From Nocardia higoensis (GTDB lineage Bacteria > Actinomycetota > Actinomycetes > Mycobacteriales > Mycobacteriaceae), in contig NZ_JADLQN010000001.1 in assembly GCF_015477835.1 (NCBI RefSeq), positions 620,001 through 684,000 on the forward strand: a stretch of 64,000 nucleotides of DNA, read 5' to 3'. The notes below the pieces were generated by a model. That model saw only the letters and a program-made list of their open reading frames with translations, was not told the DNA's origin and ran no database searches. Each line of letters begins with the position of its first letter. Position 1 is the stretch's first letter. A program made the translations under genes and the position numbers. This document shows positions 7,710-16,351 of this stretch, piece by piece.

Positions 7710-8954
7710 GTGTTGCGTTGTCGTTTGTGTGACTCTTCCCGGTTGAGCAGTGTGCTCGACCTGGGAGCCACGCCCCCGTGTGAGAAATTCCTGTCCGCCG
7801 ATGAGCTGGACCGGCCCGAGCCTACGTATCCGCTGCATCTGCGGGTGTGTGAGGACTGTCTGCTGGCGCAGATCCCGGCGTTGATCACTCCGGAAGAGAC
7901 GTTCACCGAATACGCCTACTTCTCCTCCTACTCCGATTCCTGGGTGCGGCACGCGCGCGAGTTCGTCGCGGGCGCTCGCGCGCGGCTGGGGCTCGGTGGC
8001 GAATCGTTCGTGGTCGAGGTGGCCAGCAACGACGGCTACCTGTTGCGCCACGTGGTCGAGGCGGGCGTGCCCTGCCTGGGCATCGAGCCGTCGGTGAACG
8101 TGGGTGCGGCCGCGCGCGAGGCCGGTGTGCCGACGCTGACGCGGTTTCTGGACCCTGAGCTGGCCGGGCAGGTGCGCGCCGAGCACGGTCCCGCGGACCT
8201 GGTGGTCGCCAACAATGTCTACGCGCACATCCCGGACCTGCTCGGATTCACCCGTGCGTTGGCGACGTTGGTGGCCGAGGACGGATGGATCTCCATCGAA
8301 GTGCATCACGCGCTGAATCTGGTACGACACGGACAGTTCGACACCATCTACCACGAACATTTCCAGTACTACACGCTGGATTCGGCGCAGCGGGCGCTCG
8401 CCACGGCCGGTCTGGCCGTGGCCGATGTCGAGGAGCTGAGCACCCACGGCGGATCGCTGCGGATCTGGGCGCGCCCACGGGCGGTCGCCGAGCCGACGGG
8501 GCGGGTGGGCAGGGTCCTCGCGGCCGAGGCTGCCGCCGGCCTGCACACCGTCGCGGGATGGGACGCGTTGCGCACCCGCGCCCAGACGGTGCGCCAGGAT
8601 CTGCTGCGGTTCCTGCTCGATCAGCGAGCGGCCGGCAAACGGGTCGTCGGCTACGGCGCGCCGGGTAAGGGCAACACGTTGCTCAACTACTGCGGTATCC
8701 GTCCGGATCTGCTCGAGTACACCGTGGATCGCAATCCCTACAAGCACGGGCGGTTCACCCCGGGCACCCGGATTCCGATTCACGCGCCCGAACGTATCGA
8801 CGCCGACCGCCCGGATGTGGTGGTGGTGTTGCCGTGGAACCTGGAGGCGGAACTGACCGCGCAATTGGCGCACGTCGGCGCGTGGGGTGGGCGGCTGGTG
8901 TTCCCGATGCCCACGGTGCGGGTGGTCGAACCGATGGGGGCCGGTGCGCGGTGA
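7710..8954 (+). CDS. NDP-sugar C-methyltransferase (TylC3/EvaC family)
   Basis: The 414-residue protein has the three-part layout of deoxysugar C-methyltransferases. An N-terminal zinc module (CRLCDSSRLSSVLDLG, later CEDCLLAQ) comes first. A SAM-binding domain (VVEVASNDGYLLRHV, about residue 107) with the catalytic IYHEHFQYYT motif (about 215) follows. A C-terminal Rossmann-like domain (VVGYGAPGKGNTLLNY) ends it. Family members methylate a ring carbon of an NDP-4-keto-deoxysugar to make branched sugars; the His-Glu-His motif is intact. GTG 7710 was chosen because homologues begin at the CxxC motif and a GGAG lies just upstream, although the frame is open to 7557. It is the first gene of the plus-strand run and overlaps the next by GTGA. 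Confidence 0.88.
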   Translation: MLRCRLCDSSRLSSVLDLGATPPCEKFLSADELDRPEPTYPLHLRVCEDCLLAQIPALITPEETFTEYAYFSSYSDSWVRHAREFVAGARARLGLGGESFVVEVASNDGYLLRHVVEAGVPCLGIEPSVNVGAAAREAGVPTLTRFLDPELAGQVRAEHGPADLVVANNVYAHIPDLLGFTRALATLVAEDGWISIEVHHALNLVRHGQFDTIYHEHFQYYTLDSAQRALATAGLAVADVEELSTHGGSLRIWARPRAVAEPTGRVGRVLAAEAAAGLHTVAGWDALRTRAQTVRQDLLRFLLDQRAAGKRVVGYGAPGKGNTLLNYCGIRPDLLEYTVDRNPYKHGRFTPGTRIPIHAPERIDADRPDVVVVLPWNLEAELTAQLAHVGAWGGRLVFPMPTVRVVEPMGAGAR

Positions 8955-9733
8955 AGGTCGTGCTCTTCTGCGGCGGGTACGGCATGCGGATGCGGTCCGG
9001 TGACGGAGACGGCGTGCCCAAGCCGATGCAGCTGGTCGGCCCGCGCCCGCTGATCTGGCATGTGATGCGCTACTACGCGCACTTCGGGCACACCGAGTTC
9101 ATTCTGTGCCTGGGCTACGGCGCCCACCACATCAAGGACTTCTTCCTCACCTACCGGGAGACGATGTCCAACGACTTCGTCATCCGCGGCGGCGAGGTGC
9201 GGTTGCTGGGTTCCGACATCGCCGACTGGACGATCACGTTCGTCGACACCGGGGTGGAATCAGCGATCGGGGAGCGGCTGCGGCGGGTGCGCCCGTATCT
9301 CGACGGTGACGAGATGTTCCTGGCGAACTACTCCGATGTGCTGACCGACGCGCCGCTGGATCTCATGATCGAGAAGTTCCGGGGATCGGGTGCCGCGGCG
9401 TCGATGATGATCGTGCCGCCGCAGTCGTCGTTCCACTGTGTGGATGTGCTGCCCGGTGGGGAGATCAAGAACATCACCCCGGTGGCGAAGCTGCCGATAT
9501 GGGAGAACGGCGGGTTCTTCGTCCTCACCCAGGAGATCTTCGATCACCTGCCCGAGAACGGGGACCTGGTGGAGGACGCCTGCGGGGCGCTGGCCGCTCA
9601 GGGCAGGTTGTTCGGCTACCAGCATTTCGGGTTCTGGAAACCGGCCGACACGTTCAAGGAACGTGCCGAGCTCGACGCCGGATACGTGCGGGGCGAGCGG
9701 CCGTGGATGGTGTGGGAGCGTCCGGCGCGGTGA
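8951..9733 (+). CDS. Glucose-1-phosphate cytidylyltransferase-like nucleotidyltransferase
   Basis: The 260-residue protein is close to the usual RfbF length. It opens VKVVLFCGGYGMRMRSGDGDGVPKPMQLVG, the sugar-nucleotidyltransferase G-rich loop followed by the catalytic Lys-Pro. Later motifs are FLANYSDVLTD (the metal-binding Asp region), WENGGFFVL and FGFWKPADTFKERAEL, the last strongly RfbF-like. It would make CDP-glucose (or a related NDP-sugar) from CTP and hexose-1-phosphate, feeding the epimerase and methyltransferases alongside. It overlaps genes on both sides by 4 nt. No CDP-glucose 4,6-dehydratase is obvious nearby unless the SDR at 10385 takes that role. Confidence 0.85.
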   Translation: MKVVLFCGGYGMRMRSGDGDGVPKPMQLVGPRPLIWHVMRYYAHFGHTEFILCLGYGAHHIKDFFLTYRETMSNDFVIRGGEVRLLGSDIADWTITFVDTGVESAIGERLRRVRPYLDGDEMFLANYSDVLTDAPLDLMIEKFRGSGAAASMMIVPPQSSFHCVDVLPGGEIKNITPVAKLPIWENGGFFVLTQEIFDHLPENGDLVEDACGALAAQGRLFGYQHFGFWKPADTFKERAELDAGYVRGERPWMVWERPAR

Positions 9734-10380
9734 TCACACTGACCTCGTCGCGGCTCACCGAGATCGCGATGCTCGGTGCGCACTGTGACGACATCGCCAT
9801 CGGCATGGGCGCGACCCTGTTGACTCTCGCCACCGCGAACCCGGGCCTGCGGGTGCGTGTGCTGGTGCTTTCCGGCGGCGGCACCGACCGCGCCGTCGAG
9901 GAGCGGCGCGCGCTCGAATCCTGCTGTCCCGGAGCCGATCTGGAACTGACGGTGCTCGACGTGCCGGACGGGCGCGCACCCGCGCACTGGGACCGGATCA
10001 AGGACGCGCTCGCGGTGTTCCGGGCGGGGATCGAACCGCAGATGGTGTTCGCGCCGCAGCGCGGTGACGCCCACCAGGATCACCGCCTGCTGGCCGAGCT
10101 CGTGCCCACCGAGTTCCGTGATCACGCGGTGTTCGGCTACGAGATCCTCAAGTGGGAGACCGACACCCCGCGTCCGAACGTGCTGCATCCGGTGACCCCC
10201 GAGATCGCGCGGCGCAAAGCCGAGCTGCTGGCCCGGTGTTATCCCTCCCAAGCCCACCGGGACTGGTTCGACGACGAGTCGTTCCTCGGTCTGGCGCGGT
10301 TGCGGGGCGTGCAGTGCCACGCCCGGTACGCGGAGGGTTTCGTGGTGGACAAACTGATCGTCGATTTCGGAGGTGCGTAG
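9730..10380 (+). CDS. PIG-L/LmbE-family deacetylase
   Basis: This 216-residue protein carries the metal-binding motif AHCDDIAIG near residue 17 (the family form is AHPDDE) and the second zinc histidine motif RGDAHQDH near residue 115. Both key Asp and His residues are present. PIG-L enzymes remove N-acyl groups from GlcNAc-containing lipids or sugars, as in GPI, mycothiol and bacillithiol pathways. Within this operon it is inferred to deacetylate an N-acetylated sugar or sugar nucleotide. It is coupled to its upstream neighbour by a GTGA overlap and sits 4 bp before the epimerase gene. Confidence 0.85.
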   Translation: MITLTSSRLTEIAMLGAHCDDIAIGMGATLLTLATANPGLRVRVLVLSGGGTDRAVEERRALESCCPGADLELTVLDVPDGRAPAHWDRIKDALAVFRAGIEPQMVFAPQRGDAHQDHRLLAELVPTEFRDHAVFGYEILKWETDTPRPNVLHPVTPEIARRKAELLARCYPSQAHRDWFDDESFLGLARLRGVQCHARYAEGFVVDKLIVDFGGA

Positions 10381-10384
10381 GCAG

Positions 10385-11413
10385 ATGCGTGTTCTGGTCA
10401 CCGGTTACCAGGGGTACCTGGGAACGGTCATGACCCCGGTGCTGGCCGCGCGCGGGCACGAGGTCGTGGGCTTGGACACCGGGTACTTCGCCGACTGTGT
10501 GCTCGGTGGCGAACCCGCCGACCCGCCGGGGCTGGCGCTGGATCTGCGTGATGTCGAGGCCGGGCATCTTGCCGGGTTCGACGCGGTGGTGCATCTGGCG
10601 GCGCTGTCGAACGATCCGTTGGGGGCGTTGGTCCCGCAGATCACCCACGACATCAACCATCACGCGTCGGTGCGGCTGGCGCGGCTGGCCAAGGACGCCG
10701 GGGTGCGCCGGTTTCTGTATGCCTCGACGTGTTCGGTGTACGGCGCCGCCGGTGACGGGCTGGTCGACGAGTCCGCGCCGTTGCGTCCGCTGACCCCGTA
10801 CGCGCAGAGCAAGGTGCGTGTCGAGGACGATCTGCTGGCGATGGCCGACGCCGATTTCGCGCCGGTGTTCCTGCGCAACGCGACCGCGTTCGGGTTCTCG
10901 CCGCGGCTGCGCGCCGACATCGTGCTCAACAACCTGGTCGGGCACGCGGTGCTCGACGGGGTGGTGAAGGTGCTCTCCGATGGCACGCCGTGGCGTCCGC
11001 TGGTGCATGCCGCCGATATCGCCGAGGCGTTCGCGGTGTGTCTGGAAGCGCCGGTGGACAAGATCGCCGGGCGCGCCTACAACATCGGCACCGAGGTCAA
11101 CAACCGGACTGTCGCCGAGATCGCCGAGGCGGTGGCCGCGGTGGTGCCGGGCTCGAAGGTGGTCATCACCGGTGAGTCCGGCGCCGATCCGCGTTCGTAT
11201 CGGGTGGATTTCGGGGCGGCTCGGCGGGAGCTGGGGTTCCAGGCGCGCTGGAGCATCGCCGACGGTGCGCGGGAGCTGTTTCGGGAGTACACCGCGCGCG
11301 GGTTGACCGCGCAGGATTTCGCGGGCCGGTTCGTGCGGTTGGCGCGGTTGCGGGCGCTGGGGGAATCCGGTGCGGTCGACGCCGAGCTGCGCCGGGTCAG
11401 GGCCGGTGCGTGA
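10385..11413 (+). CDS. NAD-dependent SDR epimerase/dehydratase for a sugar nucleotide
   Basis: The protein has 342 residues and the extended-SDR pattern: VLVTGYQGYLGTVM (NAD-binding GxxGxxG) at the N-terminus, HLAALSNDPLG, YASTCSVYGAAGDG, catalytic YAQSK, and LRNATAFGFSPRLRADIVLNNLV. It resembles NDP-hexose epimerases or dehydratases of O-antigen and antibiotic sugar pathways. The exact reaction (4-epimerase, 3,5-epimerase or 4,6-dehydratase) is not readable. ATG 10385 was preferred over an in-frame start 12 nt earlier because it begins directly at the Rossmann strand. The last 17 nt overlap the 3' end of the opposite-strand RmlC-like gene. Confidence 0.88.
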   Translation: MRVLVTGYQGYLGTVMTPVLAARGHEVVGLDTGYFADCVLGGEPADPPGLALDLRDVEAGHLAGFDAVVHLAALSNDPLGALVPQITHDINHHASVRLARLAKDAGVRRFLYASTCSVYGAAGDGLVDESAPLRPLTPYAQSKVRVEDDLLAMADADFAPVFLRNATAFGFSPRLRADIVLNNLVGHAVLDGVVKVLSDGTPWRPLVHAADIAEAFAVCLEAPVDKIAGRAYNIGTEVNNRTVAEIAEAVAAVVPGSKVVITGESGADPRSYRVDFGAARRELGFQARWSIADGARELFREYTARGLTAQDFAGRFVRLARLRALGESGAVDAELRRVRAGA

Positions 11414-11963
11414 GGTGTGCGGAGTCGATCAGCTGCTGCCAGCTGCCCGCGGCGCGGTCGCGGGCGGAGATCACGGTGACCGGCAGCGGCCATGTGAGGG
11501 CGAGGTCGGGGTCGTCGTGGGCGACGGCGAGGTCCTCGGCGGGGTCGTGTGGGCGGTCGATGCGGTAGCAGACATCGGCGGTGTCGGTCAGCGCCTGGAA
11601 GCCGTGCAGGAAGCCCGGGGGGACGTAGAGGTGATGGAAGTCGGTGTCGTCGAGGCGGAACGCCTGGTGGTGGCCGAAGGTGGGGGAGCCGGGGCGGATG
11701 TCGACGAGCACGTCGTGCACGGCGCCGTGGGCGCAGCGCACCAGTTTGGCTTCGCCGTGTCCGCGGCGTCCGTGCAGTCCGCGCACCACGCCGCGCCGCG
11801 ATCGGGATTGGGAGTCCTGCACGAAGCGTGCCGCCGCGCCGGCGCCGTGGGCGGCGTCGAAGATGTCGGCGTCGAAGGTGCGGGTGAACAGTCCGCGCTC
11901 GTCGTGGAACGGTTCGGGGATCAGCAGCTCGACATCGGCGAGTTCGGTGGTCTGGATACGCAC
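11397..11963 (-). CDS. dTDP-4-dehydrorhamnose 3,5-epimerase-like protein (RmlC fold)
   Basis: This 188-residue cupin has the RmlC family landmarks: HDERGLFTRTFDADIF, RGVVRGLHGRR (with the catalytic His), CAHGAVHDVLVDIRPGSPTFG, VPPGFLHGFQAL and DDPDLALTWP. It should epimerise C3 and/or C5 of an NDP-4-keto-6-deoxyhexose. It lies on the minus strand inside an otherwise plus-strand overlapping gene run, with only 14 bp between its GTG 11963 and the next divergent gene. CACCAT sits exactly 6 nt before the start and may be a leaderless -10. Its transcript would be antisense to the preceding epimerase gene's 3' end. Confidence 0.87.
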   Translation of the reverse strand: MRIQTTELADVELLIPEPFHDERGLFTRTFDADIFDAAHGAGAAARFVQDSQSRSRRGVVRGLHGRRGHGEAKLVRCAHGAVHDVLVDIRPGSPTFGHHQAFRLDDTDFHHLYVPPGFLHGFQALTDTADVCYRIDRPHDPAEDLAVAHDDPDLALTWPLPVTVISARDRAAGSWQQLIDSAHLTHRP

Positions 11964-11977
11964 CCGGTGATGGTGCC

Positions 11978-13084
11978 ATGAGCGGGATCTGCCTGGTGTG
12001 CGGCGGCGCGGCGTTGGAGACGGTGCTGGATCTGGGGGCGATGCCCGCCGCGGACTGGTTCCCGCCGGTGGAGCAGCCCTACGACCCGGCCGAGGCGGCG
12101 CATCCGCTGGCGATGCTGTTGTGCCGTGGCTGCGGTCTGGCGCAATTGGAGCGTGACGACACGGTCACCGAGGAGCCGCGTGGGGTGGAGCCGCGGGCGT
12201 TGCGTGAGCAGGCCGCCGACGCGGTCGCCCGGGTCGCGGCGGCGGGGCTGCTGCGGGGGCGCACGGTGCGTGAGTTCGGCAGCCCGCACGGCGGCAGCTG
12301 GCTGGATCTGCTCGCGGCGCGCGGATTCACCGCGGTCGGCGCGGACGGGGTGGCCGATGTGGTGCTGGACTGTTTCGGGTTCATGCACGAACGCGACCAG
12401 CGGGCGGCGTTCGCGCAGCGGGCGGCGGCCACCGCGGCCGGTGGGGTGCTGCTGGTGCAGTACCATCCGTTGCACACGATTGTCGGCGGGGATCAATGGA
12501 ATGCGTTGCGGCACGGGCATTTCGCCTACTACGAGCTGCGGGTTCTGCAACACGTGCTGGCGGAGGCGGGACTGTCGGTGGTGCGTGCGTGGGACTTCGA
12601 TCTCTACGGCGGCACGGTGCTGATCGCGGCCGTGCCGGGGCAGGCGCGAGCCGGGGCGTCGGTGCGGCGGGTGCTCGAGCGTGAGGCGCCGGTGCGCGAC
12701 CCGGAGGTGGTGCGCGGACTGCAGCGCGCGGCCGACCGGCAGAGTGCGGCGCTGCGCGCGGCGCTGGAAGCCGAAGCCGCGCGCGGTGCGCGGGTGTTCG
12801 CCTACGGGGCGGCCTCGCGCGCGGTGGCGTTGCTGTGCCGGGCCGGGATCGATCGTCGGTTGCTTGCCGGTGTCGCCGACGCCTCGCCTGCCAAACAGCG
12901 GCGGCGGATGCCCGGCACCGACATTCCGATCATCTCGCCGGAACAGCTGGTCGCCGCACGCCCGGACCGGGTGCTGTTGACCGTGCCGGATCTGCTCGCC
13001 GAAGTCGCCGAGCGCTACCCGCAACTCGACGGCCGCTGGTTCTGCGCCGAAGACGCGCGACCGGTGGCGGGGAGGGCGTTGTGA
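11978..13084 (+). CDS. Divergent C-methyltransferase-like protein, active site degraded
   Basis: The 368 residues align in layout with sugar C-methyltransferases: an N-terminal zinc module (CLVCGGAALETVLDLGAMPAADWF and CRGCGLAQLE), a central domain, and a C-terminal Rossmann part (VFAYGAASRAVALL). The central part is altered. The SAM-loop equivalent reads VREFGSPHGGSWL instead of ExxSNDGYLL, and the catalytic YHEH is RHGHFAYYE, keeping only the second His. It may have weak, different or no methyl transfer activity. It overlaps the following glycosyltransferase by GTGA and is divergent from the RmlC-like gene. Confidence 0.75.
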   Translation: MSGICLVCGGAALETVLDLGAMPAADWFPPVEQPYDPAEAAHPLAMLLCRGCGLAQLERDDTVTEEPRGVEPRALREQAADAVARVAAAGLLRGRTVREFGSPHGGSWLDLLAARGFTAVGADGVADVVLDCFGFMHERDQRAAFAQRAAATAAGGVLLVQYHPLHTIVGGDQWNALRHGHFAYYELRVLQHVLAEAGLSVVRAWDFDLYGGTVLIAAVPGQARAGASVRRVLEREAPVRDPEVVRGLQRAADRQSAALRAALEAEAARGARVFAYGAASRAVALLCRAGIDRRLLAGVADASPAKQRRRMPGTDIPIISPEQLVAARPDRVLLTVPDLLAEVAERYPQLDGRWFCAEDARPVAGRAL

Positions 13085-13920
13085 ACACGCTCGTCTCGGT
13101 CTGTGTCCCCGCCTACAACGCGGAACGGACCCTGCAGCAGACTTTGCGTTCCATCCTGGATCAGGATCTGGATTTCGAACTGGTGGTCCTCGACAACGCC
13201 AGCGACGACGCCACCGGCGAGATCGCGGCCTCGTTCGGCGACCCGCGGCTGCGGGTCGAACGCAACGACACCACCCTGCCGATCGGTGACAACTGGAACC
13301 GCGCGATCAGCCATTCCACCGGTGAACTGGTGAAAGTGGTGTGCGCCGACGACATTCTGCTGCCCGGTTCGCTGGCCGCGCAGGTGGAGGTGATGCGCGA
13401 CGAGGCGTTCGCCATCAGTTCCACACGGTTCCAGGTGATCGACGAACAGGGTGAGCTGGTCGAAACTGATCTCGGGTTGCCCGGCTTGGCCGGGGTGCAC
13501 AGCCCGCGGGCACTGGCGCGCACCATCGTGCGCCGTGGTCCCGCCGATTTCGGGCCCACCGCCGCGGCGATGTTCCGGCGTGAGCATTTCGACCGGGTCG
13601 GCGGGTTGCGGGGTGATCTGGTGTTCCCGATGGATGTCGACCTGTTCGCCCGCGTCGGCCAGTTCGGCCTGTTCTTCGGGTTGCCGCAGGTCGCCGCCGC
13701 CTGGCGGGACTCGACGTTCAACTTGTGCAGCCGCACCTCCACGGTCAGCAAGCTGACCGAACTGCTGCGTTTCCACCATCGTCTGGCCCGTGACTGCCCG
13801 CGGCTGCTCTCACCGGCGGATGTCGCCGTCGGTGACGTGCGGATCGCGGGCATGGCGCTGGAACGGCTGCGGGTGCGTGCCGGTGCGGTACTGCGCGCAG
13901 GGCGTGGGTCGAGCCGATGA
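13081..13920 (+). CDS. Family 2 glycosyltransferase (GT-A)
   Basis: The protein has 279 residues and begins VNTLVSVCVPAYNAERTLQQTL, the GT2 N-terminal strand. VVLDNASDDATGEIA and CADDILLPGSL (the DxD-like metal and nucleotide-sugar site, near residue 87) follow. There is no membrane segment, so it probably works at the inner face of the membrane, adding one sugar to the undecaprenyl-linked repeat unit. Donor and linkage are unknown. It is translationally coupled on both sides (GTGA and ATGA). Confidence 0.88.
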   Translation: MNTLVSVCVPAYNAERTLQQTLRSILDQDLDFELVVLDNASDDATGEIAASFGDPRLRVERNDTTLPIGDNWNRAISHSTGELVKVVCADDILLPGSLAAQVEVMRDEAFAISSTRFQVIDEQGELVETDLGLPGLAGVHSPRALARTIVRRGPADFGPTAAAMFRREHFDRVGGLRGDLVFPMDVDLFARVGQFGLFFGLPQVAAAWRDSTFNLCSRTSTVSKLTELLRFHHRLARDCPRLLSPADVAVGDVRIAGMALERLRVRAGAVLRAGRGSSR

Positions 13921-14996
13921 CCGGGGCCGCCACGACCCGTGTGCACCTGTGCGGGTCGGAGTGGTTCGGCGCCGCCGAGGGCGGGTTGAACCGCTACTTC
14001 ACCGACCTGCACGCCGCGCTGTACCGGCGCGCCGATCTGTCGGTCACCGCCGCCGCTTTCGGTGACCCGCCCGAGGGGGGATCGTCGTGGGGCCCGGTCG
14101 GTGGCTCGACCCGGCAGCGGACCTGGGCCGCGCGCCGGGATGTCCTCGCGCGCATCGGGGAACCACTGATCCTGGATCGGCACTTCGCCCTCTACGGTCC
14201 GCCGCGCGGCAGGCATCGGCTGGTCGTGCACTTCCACGGCCCGTGGGCGGCGGAAAGCGCTGCGGCGGGACAGAATTCGACCGCTGTGCGGATGAAGTAC
14301 CTGATCGAACGGGTGCGGGCGATGCGTGCGGACCGGTTCGTGGTGCTCTCCGAGCACATGCGGGCTGTGCTGGCCGGGGACTACGGGGTGGACCCGCGGA
14401 TGGTGGAGGTGATCGCGCCCGGGGTGGATCTGGACCGGTTCCGTCCCGCGGCCCCCGCGCGCGAGGACCGGCCGATCGTGTTGTGTGTGCGGCGGCTGGA
14501 GCACCGCATGGGTATCGACGTGCTGCTGCGCGCGTGGCCTGCGGTGCGGGCCGCGCATCCGCGGGCCGCGCTCGTCGTGGTCGGCACCGGCACCGCCGAA
14601 TCCGCCCTGCGCGCCCAGGCCGATCCGCTGGGGGAGGGGGTGCGGTTCACCGGCCGCGTCGGTGACGACGAACTCGCCGAGCTGTATTCGCGTGCCGCGC
14701 TGACCGTGGTGCCCTCGGTCGCGTTGGAGGGGTTCGGGCTGATCGCGTTGGAGTCGCTGGCCGTCGGTCGCGCCCCGGTGGTCACCGATTGTGGTGGGCT
14801 GCCCGACTCGGTGCGTGGTCTCGATCCGAGCCTGATCGTGGCGGGCGGGGACGTCGACGCGTTGGCCGAGCGCCTGGTGCAGGCCCTGGACGGGAAACTG
14901 CCCGACGCCGCTGCCTGCCGCGCGCACGCGGAAACGTTCTCCTGGGCCGTGGCCGCCGAACGTCACGCCGCGTTGTATCGGGAGCTGGCCCGGTGA
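13917..14996 (+). CDS. Family 4 glycosyltransferase (GT-B)
   Basis: This 359-residue GT-B protein has an N-terminal acceptor half (HLCGSEWFGAAEGGLNRYFTDLH) and a C-terminal donor half. The donor half shows PIVLCVRRLEHRMGIDVLLRAW, LYSRAALTVVPSVALEGFGLIALESLA and the E-x7-E retaining motif within it. Such enzymes are retaining transferases that use NDP-sugars. It overlaps its neighbours by 4 nt at both ends, indicating a role in the same repeat-unit pathway. Confidence 0.9.
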   Translation: MTGAATTRVHLCGSEWFGAAEGGLNRYFTDLHAALYRRADLSVTAAAFGDPPEGGSSWGPVGGSTRQRTWAARRDVLARIGEPLILDRHFALYGPPRGRHRLVVHFHGPWAAESAAAGQNSTAVRMKYLIERVRAMRADRFVVLSEHMRAVLAGDYGVDPRMVEVIAPGVDLDRFRPAAPAREDRPIVLCVRRLEHRMGIDVLLRAWPAVRAAHPRAALVVVGTGTAESALRAQADPLGEGVRFTGRVGDDELAELYSRAALTVVPSVALEGFGLIALESLAVGRAPVVTDCGGLPDSVRGLDPSLIVAGGDVDALAERLVQALDGKLPDAAACRAHAETFSWAVAAERHAALYRELAR

Positions 14997-16351
14997 TTCG
15001 AGCTGTGTTCCTCACCCACACCGCCGCCCCGTCCGGCGCCGAACTCGCGACGCTGCGGTTGCTCAGCGCTCTCGAGGGGCGGGCGCGGCACATCGGCGCG
15101 CGCAGGGTCGCGGCGTCTGGTGGTGCGTTCGACAGCGGTGTCGTCGAGGACCGGGTGCCCGGCGGTGACGCCGTAGTCCACGGCGAAGGTGTCGACAGCG
15201 CAGGCCCCGGGGGCGCGGCGCGCGGCGGCGGCGCATCCGAGGACAACGCACCCGGTGGAGAACTCGACGGCGGGGCAGCACACGACGCCGCGGCGGTGCG
15301 CGTGTCGATGCTGCTGACCGAGCACGGTCCGCTGGTGGAGTTGCTGCGTGCCCGCGGCATCCCGGTCACGGTGTGCGGCAACGACTTCGACAGTCGCAGC
15401 CTCACCATCGCCGGGGCGGGGCCGCTGCGGCTGATCGGCGGGGCGTTCGAACTGATCCGGTTGGGCAGGCGGCTAGGGGAGTATGTGCGTGCCGAGGACG
15501 CCGACGTGCTGGTCGCCGGAAGCAGCAAAGCGTTGCTGATGGGTGCGGTGGCGGCCCGGCGCGCGCGGGTGCCGCTGGTGTGGCAGGTGCACGACCGGAT
15601 CGCCGGCGAGTACTTCGGGACCGTGCTCGCGGTGCTGTTGCGGCTGCTGGGGTGGGTCCTCGCGCGTGGTGTCGTCGCCAACAGTCACGCCACCCTCGCC
15701 ACGCTCTACACCCGAGGGCGCGTCGCCGCGGTCGCCTATCCCGGTGTGGAGGACACCGCCACGGGTGAACGGGCACCGCAACGCGCGCCCGGCGATGTCC
15801 GGATCGTGCTGGTGGGGCGGCTCACCCCGTGGAAGGGCCACGCCGTCCTGCTGCGCGCCCTGCCGCTGCTGCGGCGCCCGCCCGCCGCGGTGACGCTGGT
15901 GGGCGGGACGTTCTTCGGGGAGCAGGACCACCGCCGCGAACTCGAGCGCGCCGCCGCGGGACTGGCGGTGCCGGTCGAGTTCACCGGTCACGTCGAGGAT
16001 CCCGGGGCCTATCTGCGGGCGGGCGATATCGCGGTGCACTGCTCTGTGACGGCCGAGCCGTTCGGGCAGGTCGTGGTGGAGGCCATGCGCGCCGGTTGCG
16101 CGGTCGTCGCCGCCGACGCGGGCGGGCCCACCGAGATCGTGCGCCACGACGTCGACGGGCTGCTCGTGACACCCGGTGATCCGGCCGCGCTCGCCGCCGC
16201 GCTGGACCGGCTGATCGCCGACCCCGCGCTGCGCACGCGTCTGGCCGAGGCGGGCATGCGGCGGAGCGGAGATTTCTCGATCGAGGAGACCGCCCGCGTG
16301 GTCACCGCGCTGCTGCGCACCGTCACCGGGAAGCAGGGGGGTGCGCGGTGA
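14993..16351 (+). CDS. Family 4 glycosyltransferase with a low-complexity insertion
   Basis: The 452-residue GT-B enzyme starts IRAVFLTHTAAPSGAELATLRLLSAL. Its donor domain has RIVLVGRLTPWKGHAVLLRAL, FTGHVEDPGAYLRAGDIAVHCS and AEPFGQVVVEAMRAGCAVVA (the E-x7-E region). The unusual part is roughly residues 35-100, a Gly/Ala/Asp-rich stretch (GGAFDSGVVEDRVPGGD and onward) inserted between the first helix and the next core strand VSMLLTEHGPLVELL. GT4 enzymes normally join these in a short loop. The insertion keeps the frame and GC content, so it may be a disordered loop or a duplicated low-complexity expansion. Confidence 0.87.
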   Translation: MIRAVFLTHTAAPSGAELATLRLLSALEGRARHIGARRVAASGGAFDSGVVEDRVPGGDAVVHGEGVDSAGPGGAARGGGASEDNAPGGELDGGAAHDAAAVRVSMLLTEHGPLVELLRARGIPVTVCGNDFDSRSLTIAGAGPLRLIGGAFELIRLGRRLGEYVRAEDADVLVAGSSKALLMGAVAARRARVPLVWQVHDRIAGEYFGTVLAVLLRLLGWVLARGVVANSHATLATLYTRGRVAAVAYPGVEDTATGERAPQRAPGDVRIVLVGRLTPWKGHAVLLRALPLLRRPPAAVTLVGGTFFGEQDHRRELERAAAGLAVPVEFTGHVEDPGAYLRAGDIAVHCSVTAEPFGQVVVEAMRAGCAVVAADAGGPTEIVRHDVDGLLVTPGDPAALAAALDRLIADPALRTRLAEAGMRRSGDFSIEETARVVTALLRTVTGKQGGAR

